Positions 1 through 11,599 of a DNA stretch of 64,000 bases are shown here, one piece after another. The notes below the pieces were generated by a model. That model did no database searches. It worked only from the letters and a program-made list of their open reading frames with translations, and was not told the DNA's origin. Source of the stretch: Angiostrongylus vasorum (taxonomy: Eukaryota > Nematoda > Chromadorea > Rhabditida > Metastrongylidae); the NCBI GenBank assembly GCA_018806985.1, contig JADANN010000069.1, positions 1-64,000 of the forward strand, given 5' to 3'. The stretch's first letter is position 1. Each line of letters starts with the position of its first letter. Position numbers and translations under genes: made by a program.

Positions 1-815
1 CGACTCATATCCCTATAGCACTATATACATACAAGAAACTGTTGCCAGGTCATTCTCGTTGACGAGTGGTTGCCGATGGCACCGTCAAGCACAAAACTGG
101 CCGAGATAAACGCAAAGCGAACAGCGATTCCGTGCGTAACACGTGAGCTCCAGTAAAGGGTAATCGAAATTCGATCTGGTGTGGAGTCTATGTTTTGTAA
201 ATATTTCACCATCATTGTAATTGCATTTGACATAAAAACCCTGCCATAAAAGACAACAGGGCACTAGATAAAAGTTATATATTGCAAGATCCTATTATTT
301 ACTTCGTTCCTCACACCATCATGGCTCCATTGTTATAAGAGAAACTGATACTACGCTAGCACTGCATACAAAAATCCACCATCTACGAGGTATCCTCGTA
401 TTTCGTCGGCATTTACAGGTCGTTTGTGGAGGTTACTGGACTCTGAAAAAAGATGAAAACGATATGCGTAGAACTATCACCTAACGGAGCTTAAATACAA
501 GGATATTGAGCTTCTTCCATCACTTTGCCTAATATAATCACACATATCTCATACAGAAAGAAGAACACTTCTCACCACTTTCCTGATAATAACAATATAT
601 CCTACTGATACCTTGTGAACATGTTACTATCCACTATTTGCTGAGTTCGGATTGCAGAGAATTTCACAAAAGGTTTCGCGTTCGACAAAAATCACGACCC
701 GAGCAGTTACTTGAGTTATTATAAGGCAAGAGCATACATCAATACAACAGACATATCCTTGTAGAAGAGTGATAATCATGAAACTTAAAAGATAGAAATA
801 GGTGGTGGTTCTCAT
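1..815. repeat. Dispersed repeat unit, copy 1 (flanks an RT fragment)
   Basis: This stretch recurs in the same orientation at about 28,380-28,880 and 38,860-39,500. Shared landmarks are the segment around 60-240, the TTATAAGAGAAA block near 335 and the segment at 620-700. All three copies lead into, or lie near, the same truncated RTE reverse transcriptase fragment. The part at about 100-230 resembles the SINE family whose tail contains CAAATATCTCA. No gene is recognised; short open frames here are not conserved between copies. Confidence 0.6.
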
Positions 816-1290
816 TATAGAATGGTGATATTTTGGCTGTGAATCCTTTACACAGGTAACGAAGAGCCTTTACACAATGAGTAGAGAGACCGTTAATCTC
901 CAGTGCTTCCAGGATTGCTTCTGCCTCAACTGACCCGGAAGTTTTTTTATTTGAATCGATGAAAATGAAGCAGGACGGTCCGTTGTACTCTAGCCATACT
1001 TCAGAAAGTGTTTTTGTCGTGTGGGTGTGGTTCAAATGAATCCTTTTCGAAACCCGGTTGCTCACAGGTCTGTTTTCATCTATCTGTGTTTCTGTTTAGG
1101 ATGACTCAAGTGAAGAGCTTGTAGACGACAGACAGCAAGTAGATTGGGCGATAGTTGCCGACAGCGTAGAGGTCACCCTTCCTGAAAAATAGCACCATCA
1201 TTCTGTTTCTCCAATGAACAAAAGCTTTACATTCTTGCAGGTATGATGTCATGAGCTAAGCTATTGTGTTGATGAGGGCTGGCGGAATGA
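815..1290 (-). pseudogene. RTE-type LINE reverse transcriptase fragment
   Basis: The minus strand encodes a broken piece of a non-LTR reverse transcriptase covering the early RT blocks. The region near 1,100-1,260 translates to GNYRPIYLLSVVYKLFT, and the next part (817-1,065) contains FIDSNKKT...VEAEAILEALE and FTAKISPFYN. These are the typical RTE-clade RT signatures. Stops and a frame change separate the blocks and there is no catalytic FADD, so it is dead. The fragment stops after the ISPFYN block exactly where the copies at 26.6-27.1, 29.3-29.6 and 39.5-39.7 kb stop. It forms the outer end of the left arm of the 0.8-27 kb inverted duplication. Confidence 0.8.
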
Positions 1291-1299
1291 TCGTTAGGT

Positions 1300-2850
1300 C
1301 TTCAGAACCTTTGCTTTTCGGACCAGATTTTGTTCAATACTTCACCGACGAAATAGATTGCCGGATTTGAGATGAGAGAACCCGTAGGACGACATATCGG
1401 CTCACATTTAGAGAGGAATATTAAATTTTGACAGATTCGGTTGAGTTGCGAGTAATTTCGTCCGATTTTTTTCGAATACGCTCAATAAACATCTATGTAT
1501 ATTGTAAACTCAACTCGACACAACTAATACCCTCTTCATGAAGAAAAAAATCGTGAATTTTGGGGGGTTCGATATATGCGAAAGCCAGATTTCTTTGAAC
1601 TGCTTTTTCCCAAACTTTCTTTACGTTTTCATGAAGTCGACTCGTCGTTTCCACTTCCTGTTGGTTGCGAAAACATTCTTATGCTCAAAATTAAAGGAAA
1701 GGTTGCTATTATAAGGGAACTCCTTGACATTGCACCGTTACACGAAGTACTACGTTATTTGGAAAATTTTGTTTTTCGACTGACATTGAATGAACTCATT
1801 GAAAGACTGTATTGCAGACATTATATGTGCAAACTGTTTCATTGGTACCACAGTTGCTTCAGAGGCCAGAGAGGAAAATACAAAACAAAAGGAAATCTCC
1901 ACATAATTCGCTGTTTTTTCTTCGCTAAGCCCACAGTCCTTATTACGGAGGACAGTCCACGCCCATGTATTACTCTGTGCAGCTGGTCTCCTCCATCTGA
2001 TTGAAACACTTGCAACGAATAAACGATCATGAAGAAGACGAAACGCCAAAACGTCAGCTATTGTGTGCTAATAAATTCTATAATACCAACCTCTTGTCTG
2101 CTTATTGAAGAAAACAGCGAATTATCAATCAGTGTTCTGGTTAATAGAAAGTCGGCCTTGGGAATTTCTGCACAGACACTAGGATCACTTCAACCATTTT
2201 GGAAGTAAAGGGAAACCCGGTTCTCATTAAGTAGCGGCAAAATTATTTTTCGATTTTGACCATTTGCTAAACTTTTTCCTTCAGTTTTTTTGGACGAAAT
2301 TTTAGTCGGGCAATGTGTGCTGACTAGTAGTAACAGTGATGGCCTACAATCACTTACTTTGGATCTGGATAACTTAGTGTCAAAATTCAGACCAGAACAC
2401 CTGCAGAAGTGCTCTGTATTGCAGCGCGTTCTTAGCACTCGATTCATCTGACTGGAAACTCTGTTAACCGCGTTTTGGTGTTACCAGAAGACTTCCAGCA
2501 CCAGTTCTCGAAATAATGGATCGATTGGAGACTTTATTTTGTCAACGTTACTTTCTGTCAGTGCTCCTTGCGCAACAAAACTGACGAATTTGTTCAGATG
2601 TAGTCAGAGCACTGGATTATTGTCTTAATAGTTGTCTTATTTCAGGAAATGAACAACGAAGTTGTGAAAAACTTCAGAGTTATTCTGAACGGAATGGACG
2701 TACGTCTAACTTTGGCGTCAATCTAAATCAGAATTCAGAAAGCTCTGGCAATTTTCTTCTTTACTTTTCCTTTACTTTTAGGCTTTTCAATTTATTTCGG
2801 AAAAAGGGAAGGCTTCTGAAAAGCTACCGCGACATTGATTGAAATAAAAT
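1300..2850. repeat. Near-identical tract of the inverted arms, no gene seen
   Basis: This tract matches 25,000-26,600 in reverse complement, almost base for base over 1,340-2,450 and at lower identity to 2,900. Open frames on both strands (for example 1,576-2,004 plus and 2,190-2,447 minus) are conserved only as far as the DNA is. They show no domain, signal peptide or motif that I recognise. The inner end carries a hammerhead-like motif at 2,859-2,893. Confidence 0.55.
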
Positions 2851-2858
2851 CTTTATTC

Positions 2859-2893
2859 GGCTATCGTTTCAGCGCCTTCGTCTTCTTCAAAGG
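2859..2893 (-). ncRNA. Degenerate hammerhead-like motif
   Basis: On the minus strand the order is a stem I half, a TTGAAGA core box, a short hairpin, GAAAC, a would-be cleavage triplet changed to GAT, and TAGCC. It matches the PLE ribozyme-like motif in order and spacing, but the core C is T and the triplet is altered. The identical sequence is at 24,988-25,022 on the other arm. Probably a relic, not active. Confidence 0.35.
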
Positions 2894-3420
2894 TGGATTG
2901 ATCCGAGTCGATCGCCCACAATTTCACTTTTTCCAATGTGGCTCTTCGTGATTGCATCAAACCGAAACAATCGAGGCTTCGGTCTAATGAAGTAATCTCA
3001 CTCGGCAATGTCCTTTGTGTATAATGTTTGTTTGCGATGCAGACTGTACCTTGATAATCGTTCGTCCTTCTCTGGGCAGTTTAATCGTCGATTGGTTTCT
3101 CTGATTGTACAGAGAAGAACGAACGAATATCAACGGCCGATCAGTATCAATAACAGTCGTTCTGTAGAAAACAACAATGGAGAATGTGCCACTCCATTCC
3201 GAGCTGTGCTTCAGTGGATTGTACTCGGTGCCATCACGAAGAACCCCTTCGGAAGAAGGACAAACTGTGGACAATCGTCTTCCACTCATCTAGCTCTGGT
3301 GAAGAAGAAGGCGCCGAGCCGTTGGCTGAATACGGTTTTTTATCAATTTCGTGTTGGCTTTTCAATGAGAGAATACGTGTACATTAGTTTCCCTGGAGTA
3401 AGGAAGAAGTCCGTTTTTTG
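2890..3420. repeat. Interspersed repeat paired with 24,480-24,990
   Basis: The block is mirrored at 24,480-24,990 in the other arm. Related sequence occurs at 6,130-6,300, 20,580-21,000 and 37,980-38,220, so it is a dispersed family and not just part of the duplication. The short frame at 3,008-3,421 has no recognisable domain. Confidence 0.55.
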
Positions 3421-3479
3421 AAATAAAGTTGCTGAATAGTAGTTTTTTCTTTTGTTGCTTACTACAGTTTTTCACAGCA

Positions 3480-3640
3480 CGGTATTGTATGGGATACAAA
3501 CCACAGCAATGCTGAGGTATTTGGAAAGCTTCAGACAGCAGTTGTTTGTGGTGGGGATCGAACAAGGTGTTACCATTTTCGAGACTAGTTCATTCACCAG
3601 TACACCATGAGCGTCCTTCGTTGCACCTTTCTCATTTTCT
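3480..3640 (-). mobile_element. SINE-like element, tRNA-derived head
   Basis: Read on the minus strand, this is the mirrored copy of the SINE at 23,600-23,760. It has a tRNA-like head with a B-box-like GTTCGATCCCC segment, and a body that contains the family tail CAAATA(C/T)CT. It is diverged. The short length and Pol III-type boxes fit a SINE. Confidence 0.5.
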
Positions 3641-3649
3641 GAAGTCGGT

Positions 3650-4920
3650 TAACTGATTTCTACTACGTAAGAGGGCACCAGATGGAAATGTGAGCAACGC
3701 GAAATTCTGTTTCCCGCTAGAGAAGTGCATCTAATAGAACGATTTGTCAGTATTTCATCATAACATTTGCTTTCACAGAAGGAAGTGAGCGAAGAAACGT
3801 GAATAAGAGTACCGCAATTTGATGACGTTTTTGTTGTTTTCTCATAGAAAAGGCGTTCCATAACAACATGTGCTCCCGATTTTCTGTCAGAATAAGTGCA
3901 AACATGGGAAGTGGCAGAGTTAGAGAAGGAGAAGTATTTAATTTCAAACTTCCTTTTCAGTTTGCACAATGCACTCAGCACTGAATTTTCCAATGACGTC
4001 TTTGTGGGTCCGTGCTTAGTGACAATCAGTAATTGTGTCGTTGTTTTCTCAATCGCGATTATGACACAATCTAATAACAAAAACTATCGAATAATTGTAA
4101 ACGTGGGAGACCTCGCTTGTTACAGCAACCACTTCTTCACATTAACGGAATCGTTCCCTGGCACGAGTTAGTTCAATTAATTCCGGCTCTACCGAAGTTT
4201 TTTTTTATTTCACATGCGTATGTTTTTGATTTTGGGCAGAAATACAACTACTAACATTATGTGTAGTGGAATTCTGTCAAACAAAGAGCTACCAAAGAAT
4301 TTTGTTGGAAAATGCCCCAACTGTGATCAGAAGCACTTGGACATGATAGAGTGCAACGTTGTAGTTGCCGACTGGCCCGACTATCTTGGAAAAGATGCGC
4401 ATTAAGTACAACAAGGGCGCCTCTTACCATTCACGTTATACCTCTTAATCGCAGTTGGACCACCAGTAATACTTCCAAGTCGCGATTATGCAAGAAAACG
4501 TCAGAAATTGATTTTAGTTGTCGCTGAGAGATTTCATCACAATCAGACGTATACACAGAGTGCTAATAAGAGGAGCGCGACGGAAAGACAACAGATTCCT
4601 TAGCAGTGCGTACACTGAGAGAATTGAAGGTGTGGGTCTAACGTCAAAGATATTTTTTGCACAGCTCCTCTTCTTTCCATATTTGAGACGAATAATCTTG
4701 TCAGAAATAATTTTTTACAGGGAATCGAGGAGCAGAACTGCTATGAAATGACTTTTCCATGAGAATGCAAAAGACTACGGTGCTCCTCGTCATATTTTGG
4801 CGCTTTGTCACTTCCATATGTGGAAGCAGATCTTCTTACGAACCACGCTGGAAAATCGTTTTATAAGTCACGTATTGGTAGTAAAAATAAAGCATTTTTA
4901 ACGAAATTCTAGATTAAGGC
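3650..4920. repeat. Diverged inverted-arm DNA, no gene recognised
   Basis: 3,660-4,170 pairs with 23,040-23,500 and 4,800-4,920 with 22,480-22,600, both inverted. The frame at 3,896-4,171 (plus) and its mirror at 23,036-23,395 (minus) share about half their residues (for example EKEK.LISNF). Neither has a recognisable domain and the start is not conserved. 4,200-4,780 has no partner that I could find and holds nothing I recognise. Confidence 0.4.
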
Positions 4921-6620
4921 GAGGATGTTGTGAAAACTTCTATTGTTCTAACGTTTCGGCATCTTTGCTTAGAAATAGCATTTTTGTTCTTCTGGTTTCT
5001 ACCCAATGCCCTTATATGATAGTGGAGCTATGTTAAAAATCTCGCCATCTTTAGAAAGTAATGTCTTTTTAGCACGTAAAACTGACAAACGTCTTGTATC
5101 AACTGCAATAAAAGACCGACTGAATATTTAGAAGGAAAACCATCAGAATTAGCTTTCAAACACACTCAAGGCTTGGTTGAGATTGGTGTGGTTCGTTTTT
5201 CCGATCTACCTTTTCGACGCCAGAGGCTTCCATCCCTCCACGGTTATTAACAACGCATAGCTAACTGATTGGAAATACTCGAACCGAGACGATGTCTCAC
5301 ATATTGAAGTGACCCGCACGCAGCAACTTGGAGTGATGCTCGTTGAAACGTTGTTCTGACAAATGATGCATCCAATGCCAAATCGGCTTTCACCGTAATG
5401 TTACCGTGCAGTTGTGTTCAACGAGACTGTTGCAAGGCGCCGCTTCCAACACTTTTCAAATGTGATCTACCAATACTGTACAATACAACAGCAATAGGAA
5501 GTCTGGCCGATTGGCGTTTTTAACACCTTAAACCGAAGTAGTTTCTTTGACAAACAATGATCGTCGTCATGTGAAACGGAACCAGGAAGAAAAGGTTCCG
5601 TCAGAAAACTTAACCGTTGGCTCGACGACAAAAGATTATCTTCGGGTTTCACTTGCTTCGACACAAGATGAACAGGTCTGTAATTTTTGATAAGAGAAAC
5701 ATTAACTAACCATGGATGAAAGAGGGCCACAAAAAAGCAAGCTGGATTTTGCCACACTGCAAGTTTTCTCTCAGTAGGACTTTTTAATCGAAAATGAGAT
5801 ATCTAACTTCTTTTCAGTCTGACTGATCGTGGTACCTGATGTAGCCTCAGGGTTAATCGCAATTTAGTAAACGATGACACCCAATACCATGATTATTCAG
5901 GTAGTTGCCAAAATTTGTGTTAGTGCCTATAATTAGACTGCAATCGCAAGTGAGAAGACAATGACATCTAACACATCTAGAAAGCGTCAAGAAGCACCAA
6001 GCGTCGGACACGCCATTGGATGTTTGAGTACTGACTGCACAGCGGAAATTGAACGTGAAGCCTGCAACTAAAGACTTCCGCTTCCCTAACTCTACTACGT
6101 TACATATTTGCATTTATTCTGACAAAAATGCGAAAGATTTTTTCCGATGTGGGTCTTCGTTTTGGATTCAGTAGTTAATCGTAAGAGTTTATTCCCCCCC
6201 GGGGAAATTAGAGAAAGCAACCAACGGTCAGATTACCCAGAGAAGCACGAAGATTATCAATAGGCAATCAACATCAACGACAACAGTCTTGTATAAAGAA
6301 GCAATGCCGAGTGTTTTCGATATGTTCTCAAAATTCCGAAACAGAGAAATCTTAAAGTGTGTAAAGGACTTTTGCAGGTGTTCTGCTTTCGATTTCGGGC
6401 TCAGTTTAATGCAAGACCGAAGTAAAAGATTCTACGACATCTCATATAGAACAACTAAGCACGCTGCTTGCTGACTAAAATTCCGTAAAAAAAATGAATG
6501 TTGTAATAAGGAAATGGTCAAAATCTGAAATTATCTCTTTCTACTGCCTAATAGGAAACGAATCTTCCCTTTACTTTTTGTTATGGTTCTGGAGGTGATT
6601 CTAGTGCTTATTTAAACATT
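4920..6620. repeat. Inverted-arm repeat DNA with a third copy at 39.75-40.32 kb
   Basis: 4,930-5,760 pairs inversely with 21,600-22,480, 5,780-6,120 with 21,260-21,560, 6,130-6,300 with 20,690-20,860, and 6,300-6,620 with 20,150-20,500. In addition 5,145-5,850 recurs in direct orientation at 39,750-40,320. No reading frame survives across copies. Nothing gene-like is seen. Confidence 0.5.
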
Positions 6621-7780
6621 CCGCATTATTTTGTATTTCTCATCTCTAACCTCTTGGACAGCAATACACCTTTCTAATGTCGAACGAAAATGATTGCCCA
6701 AATAAAGTGAAATTTCATGTAACTGTGCTGTGGAGCATTGAAGAATTTCCGGGTAAGAGCAGCCTTAGCTTTAGTGCCGACCATAAAAAATATTTCCGCA
6801 CATCGCACGCTAAAAGTGGATACGACCAATGGACGTCGTGAAAACGCGATGAAGACTGCGAAAAATGGTAAATTCAAAGAAATCTGATTTGCGCGGTCAT
6901 CCAGTCTTTTAACATTAGGAACTTTCTCTGGCTTTGATGAAACTGGCTCTCTGTTGAACTGGCTTTGCAATATAAACACGTGTTTTTTTGAATGTGTGCA
7001 AAATGGGATAACGACATTGATCGCAACTTTAGTGGATCTATGTAGGTTTGACCTCGTTCTCTTTTGTGCGAAACCTTCAGTATGTTTGCGAAGGGGAAAA
7101 CGAAGAATAGGATGCCTTTGAAATGAAAGGAAGACAAAATCTCAACGAGAATGTGTCGACAGTGATTCACCCGGCAGTTTAGCAAACTTAAGGGCGAATA
7201 TTTTGAATTATTGAATATTTTGACTTTGAATAATGCTGATGTGTCGCTCTTCACAAGAGTGTGACGAACTAGACAGAATTTGTCAAGGCTAATATTGTTC
7301 TTAGAAAGCAAGCACTCGTGAAATGTAGACAATGGGAAAAGATGAGACCACGACGAAAGTCTGGGCTGATGTCACATGCATTTCGGATATTCTACAAGAA
7401 ACTAAAACTACAAGCTAATAGATAACATTTGCCGTTCGTGGGTAGTTTAATGACGAGATAATCAAGCAAATTTTACCGATGTGGGAAAAAAAGCTCTGCT
7501 TACTGGTTTTCTAGAGTTCCCGATATTATTGAAAAAGACACAAAAACATTGGACCCCGAATTCACGCCGTCAACTCTACTTTGAAACATCACATCACGTA
7601 TTCTAAGGAGTTCTCCATGCCAGTTGGTGTGGGCGAGAGTCCAGTAAGGCTTTCTAGGAACAATGAAATGACAGAGCATCCAGGATCACCCACAGGTTAC
7701 CGTTGGTAAGCTATAGCTTTAAACTGCGTTAGCGCTCAAAAATAAGCTCTATTCACTTCACGTCATAAGGTTAAAAAAGG
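6620..7780. other. Unpaired insert in the left arm, nothing recognised
   Basis: The mirrored arm jumps from the partner of 6,610 directly to the partner of 9,100 at about 20,155, so 6,620-9,100 is extra here. Within 6,620-7,780 there are two minus-strand open frames, 6,674-6,979 and 6,874-7,332. Neither shows a domain, signal or second copy in this window. I cannot assign a function. Confidence 0.4.
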
Positions 7781-8060
7781 GGAAAGTTCTCGGCGTTGAT
7801 CAATTCCTAGGCAATACGTCATGCATTCGACTTCATTAAACATCGTTGGAGGTGACTGAATGCATATCTGGCCTCACAATGCCTTGTGGTGGCTTACCGA
7901 AATATCGAGCCAGTGTTGCCATCCCTCCCATACAGGACAGGTACCAATTTGCCGACCTCGGAGGGATGCATGGCTTGGTGGCCCTTGGGTGCGGGACTCG
8001 ATCACAGGCTTATTGCAGGGCTCCTTCGACCACTGTGCCACACGTGCGCTTCATGACTAA
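7780..8060 (-). mobile_element. SINE, tRNA-headed, family 2, copy 1
   Basis: The element aligns over its length with 57,885-58,163, where it interrupts an RTE reverse transcriptase. Read from 8,060 downward it begins with a tRNA-like head, with A-box-like TGGCACAGTGGT and B-box-like TGATCGAGTCCC at normal tRNA spacing, then a roughly 200-base body. Pol III promoter boxes plus mobility at another site support a SINE call. The open frames at 7,846-8,073 and 7,860-8,060 are incidental. Confidence 0.65.
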
Positions 8061-8239
8061 CCCAAAATCATAAAAGTCGCTTCGTGAAAGTCTACAATGA
8101 GCACTAGAAGGAGTCGAGGAACTTTGTATTCAACTGGGTCTGGGTGCTAAATGGGAAAAAAAAACGGATATCGGCGAAGGCAAAACTGTGATTTCGACAC
8201 TTCCTAGAATGAGATAGAATCGGAATTTTAAAATTATTG

Positions 8240-8800
8240 TTTTAAGAGTCGTTATACGGCGTTATTTTTCGTAAAACACATCCGTTCGCACAGAATGTGT
8301 TTGTTCTGCTATGACGACGAATAGAATGACTTATCGGGTTGTTAAAACATTCCTTGACTATATTGCGGTATAAAAGAGCAAGTACTGTAACCCATAATGC
8401 TTTACCTCCAGCATTCTTGAAAGGGCTTTGCATCCTTCTTAAAATCACGCCGTCATGAAGAGCTGGCAACAACTACCCTTTATTTACTTCCCACAGATAC
8501 TATTAGTTGCAAGGAGCTGCGCTGTTCCTTGGTGTCACTATGACCAGCAGAATGGAAGTTCTTCCCAATATAAATAATTTTCTCAACGTTTTAGAGCACA
8601 TTCCTAAGAATAACAAACCTATATAAGTTTGCAAAACTCCTTCTTTCCAGATGGGCAGAAGAATACCCCTGCCAAGAGGCAGCGTGAAGTGTAACATTCC
8701 TATTGAAAACTTTCCTAATGTGATTAGTTCTGACTCGTCAAGCCCAAGACGCTTAGATACGTCCAAGCAAATTTTCCTCTTTGTTTCTGGCTGCAAATGA
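8240..8800. repeat. Left copy of an inverted repeat bracketing the secreted-protein gene
   Basis: This block is repeated in reverse complement at 13,160-13,650. Matching points include the segment near 8,450 with 13,495, the AACGTTTTAGAGCACATTCC region at 8,585-8,605 with 13,340-13,365, and 8,745 with 13,185. Divergence is substantial. The 174-codon minus-strand frame at 8,503-9,027 runs across it but is not open in the partner, so I do not call it a gene. Confidence 0.55.
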
Positions 8801-8929
8801 AACTTTTGTCGTATCCAAAATCGTCCACACCTTGGACCTTCAAAACAGTGATGTGGAAAATTTAGGGGCGAACCCGCAAAGTTCTCTGAACAAGGTTCTC
8901 GTATTTCTTCTGGACTTGTTATTAGCGCA

Positions 8930-9085
8930 TATTGCAAAAGCTCAGTTCCAGGAACAGCCACTTGCATGTTGTCAGATGAGTGATAATTTAGCGTGTGATT
9001 AGTTTCCGCCTTCTTTACAATACGCAAAAGGACATTGACATTCAGTCGCTTACGGTCCAGTCTCCAAGGCAGTGTTGTTTTCGTC
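8930..9085. repeat. Short block shared with 40,325-40,490
   Basis: This segment recurs in the same orientation at about 40,325-40,490. There it is joined directly to sequence equivalent to the far side of the secreted-protein gene. It therefore marks the upstream breakpoint of the gene-less third locus. Confidence 0.6.
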
Positions 9086-9281
9086 TGTCTTCCTTACGAT
9101 TTAATGGCTTTAGAATTTTAATTCGGCGCTATGAGAAACGATATTTAATACACCCGTATGCGAATATCGAATGGCAGTGGCACGGAATTCTTTCAGTCTT
9201 TTCCAACTGCTCTTAACAATCAAACTCTTTCCAGCCTTCTTCTTCCAAGAATTGCTAACGTTTTAGGAATTTAGCTAAGGC

Positions 9282-11462
9282 ATGACAAACTCAAAAACTC
9301 CAATGGAGCCGTTTCTGATATGTCTACTTTTCGTGATCTCACCGGCGTTAGGATGTGGACAGCTGCCAACTGGTCAAGGTAACCAGTAAAGTAAATTTTG
9401 TTATCTAGGATTCAGTCTTGTCTATGTTGTTGATGCTGAACAATGGAAGTACGTGTTCATGAAATGGCAGAATACGGCCTTCAAAAATGAAGTCATGGAT
9501 GGAAATTTGTGCAATTTTTTGTAATTTACGGTTGTCCCTGAAAGATACTCACCTAGTCATTGGTCTCTACTAAATGTCTCACATTCGAAAAAATAAAACG
9601 TTTGAAATTTTTTAGTTTTTCTCAAGAAAACCTCATTGGGCTAAGCTATTGATAAATCATGTACTGGCGTTAACATTGAGTGCGTGCTTATCGTATCTGC
9701 TATGACAAAAGTAGAACTTCTTATCTGTCAATTCTTAAAGCAATCCATGCATTGTCTTTGCCATCAAAAACTCGTAAGCTCAACCACCACTGCCAAACAG
9801 AATGAGAAGCTCAGCGTTTTGCTTTCGTGTCCTTTCTCTCACTACTGCTTCCTCTCACATAATAAATGCAGCCCTTTTTCTGAGTAATGAAACGAGAGGA
9901 TAAATCTGAGAAAATAAAAAGAAAATATCTCACCAGTTCTGAAAAGAATTTATGTCCCAAATAGCAGACACAGAAGCAGTTTCACAACAGCGATGCTATC
10001 TAAACACCTGTATTCAGTCCAGTAAACGAATAGAACTGTTAAGGATAATGGGGAACTGCGAAACCCCAGTTTAAACCAAGAACTGAATTTTTTTCCATTT
10101 TACAGCAAGGAATGTTAGCTTTACCGTCAATGGATTTACCCTGCCTGTTAGAATGATTTGGACTTCAAAAGATAACATCGCATCCCAGCTTCCAGGAATT
10201 TTTAGAAGCGGCACGGCAGTTCGAGCGTTCGTACAACGTCTGCTGATGCAGGCAGTGAGTTTTGTAAAAACTCAAAGTTGCTGTTGCAGCACTTCCTTCG
10301 TGTTCAATGGTACAGCTAATGCAGGTTACTTCGATTTCCATAGTGGGCTTCTTTAGGTGATTGATGTACTAGAGGAACAAGGTCGTCGTGCTGGTCTCTT
10401 TCCTGACGTGATATCTGCCATTTTGGCCCAGCTCACTGTGCAAACCAATTACGCTCCACTTCAGTGCGATAATGTGCTCGTCAATCCCAGCTGCAGGAAA
10501 TCTTCAAATTAACGGCTAGTGTTTTAATTCTGTTTGCTAGTTTCAAACCGCTGAAAGATGCGCGATTGGAGTGTATTACAGTTAAGCAAGCGTAACAACA
10601 AATTTCCACTGCTTATAGAAAGACTGCAATCTATACCTTTACAAGTTTATATAAAGTGAGTACTAAAAAGAAGCTCAGAAGTCATGTGAAGCACCATTGC
10701 AGTCTTGGATTGCTCATTTCAACCGCTCGAAACACATGGATTGCTTGGAGCAAATTTCTTAGAGGGAAGTGTTCATACTATGCAAGACTTCGGTCAGCTT
10801 CATGACAAAATCGACGCATAGATTCCTTTCAACCTTCCACTAAACGCCTCTTATTAGTTTCCTTGGAAAAGCAGTGCAAAATAGCTGAACCATTGTAGTG
10901 AAGGAAGCTGTTTACAACAAACTCAAATGCAGAACAATGAGAGCCTTGTAACAATTTAAGCTCCTCTCATTGTGATCAGAAAGATGCTTTTTCAACGCTT
11001 TTTATTTATTTTGCTCATGCATTTGTTTGTTTCCAAAATATAGTCCACTTGACGGTTCTTCATCAGTCCCTTTATTTCGTTAAGAAGAGACAGTCACCTA
11101 AGAAATTTGTTACAGTTATGGCAGGCGTGGAGGGAAACTGCATTATTATCGGTAATACAGTGGCAAGTTTGTGCACTGCAATGGCTGGCAACTGCATGTT
11201 CATGGGCCAATTTATGAATATTGTGGCTGTGCCACAACAACACTTGACTATTTCTGGATCAGTCTCGGTCAGAACTACTTCTAATCTGTTATTACTGCGG
11301 TGTTAATCTCAATGTAAGCCTGTTGTTTAGACTACCAATGTCATCATGGCAAATTGGTCGATCCAAATGTGGCAGGGCGTGATGAACAGGGTGGCTGGTG
11401 CCTTGAGAGCTGGGCCATTCGGACCAAACTTCGCTGGAGTTTCTGTCACTGTCAGAGGTTGA
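9282..11462 (+). pseudogene. Five-exon secreted-type protein gene, probably disabled
   Basis: I model exons at 9,282-9,378, 10,106-10,254, 10,357-10,514, 11,116-11,267 and 11,331-11,462 (stop TGA). Exon 1 starts MTNSKTPMEPFLICLLF and has a hydrophobic core followed by small residues and cysteine, a good signal peptide. Exons 2-5 read ARNVSFTVNGFTLPVRMIW..., VIDVLEEQGRRAGLFPDV..., VMAGVEGNCIIIGNTV... and ...NWSIQMWQGVMNRVAG, ending VSVTVRG. Phases agree at all four junctions if one surplus base near the end of exon 3 is ignored. That base shifts the frame to a TAA at 10,510-10,512. The exon 3 donor is GC where the paralogue has GT. The ancestral product would be about 228 residues with several cysteines, secreted. 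I do not recognise the family. AATAAA at 11,600 fits a poly(A) signal. It is either a recent pseudogene or a sequencing error plus a GC-AG intron. Confidence 0.6.
11268..11330 (+). other. 63-nt intron absent from the paralogue
   Basis: The donor follows a TCG serine codon (GTCAGA) and the acceptor is TTGTTTAG, phase 0. The paralogous gene on the minus strand near 18,225 runs straight from the same TCG codon into the next codon. The flanking coding length is unchanged, so the intron was cleanly lost there or gained here. Confidence 0.65.
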
Positions 11463-11599
11463 AAAACGAAGTGCATCATATATGTTTTTGTGAAGTAAAT
11501 CTTTCATAAAATTCAACTTTAAGCACATCTTGAATGCCTAGTTTTGCTTCAAATTTTTCCGAACAATGCTTCACGACGAGGTTTCCTCTTCTGTAAATC

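Noticed and set aside
1576..2004. 142-codon frame as a gene
   Set aside because: Overlapped by frames on the other strand of similar length. The mirrored copy is split by single-base differences. No recognisable domain.
8503..9027. 174-codon minus-strand frame, longest in the window
   Set aside because: It spans two different repeats (8,240-8,800 and 8,930-9,085), and the partner copies are interrupted by stops. No domain or signal peptide was recognised.
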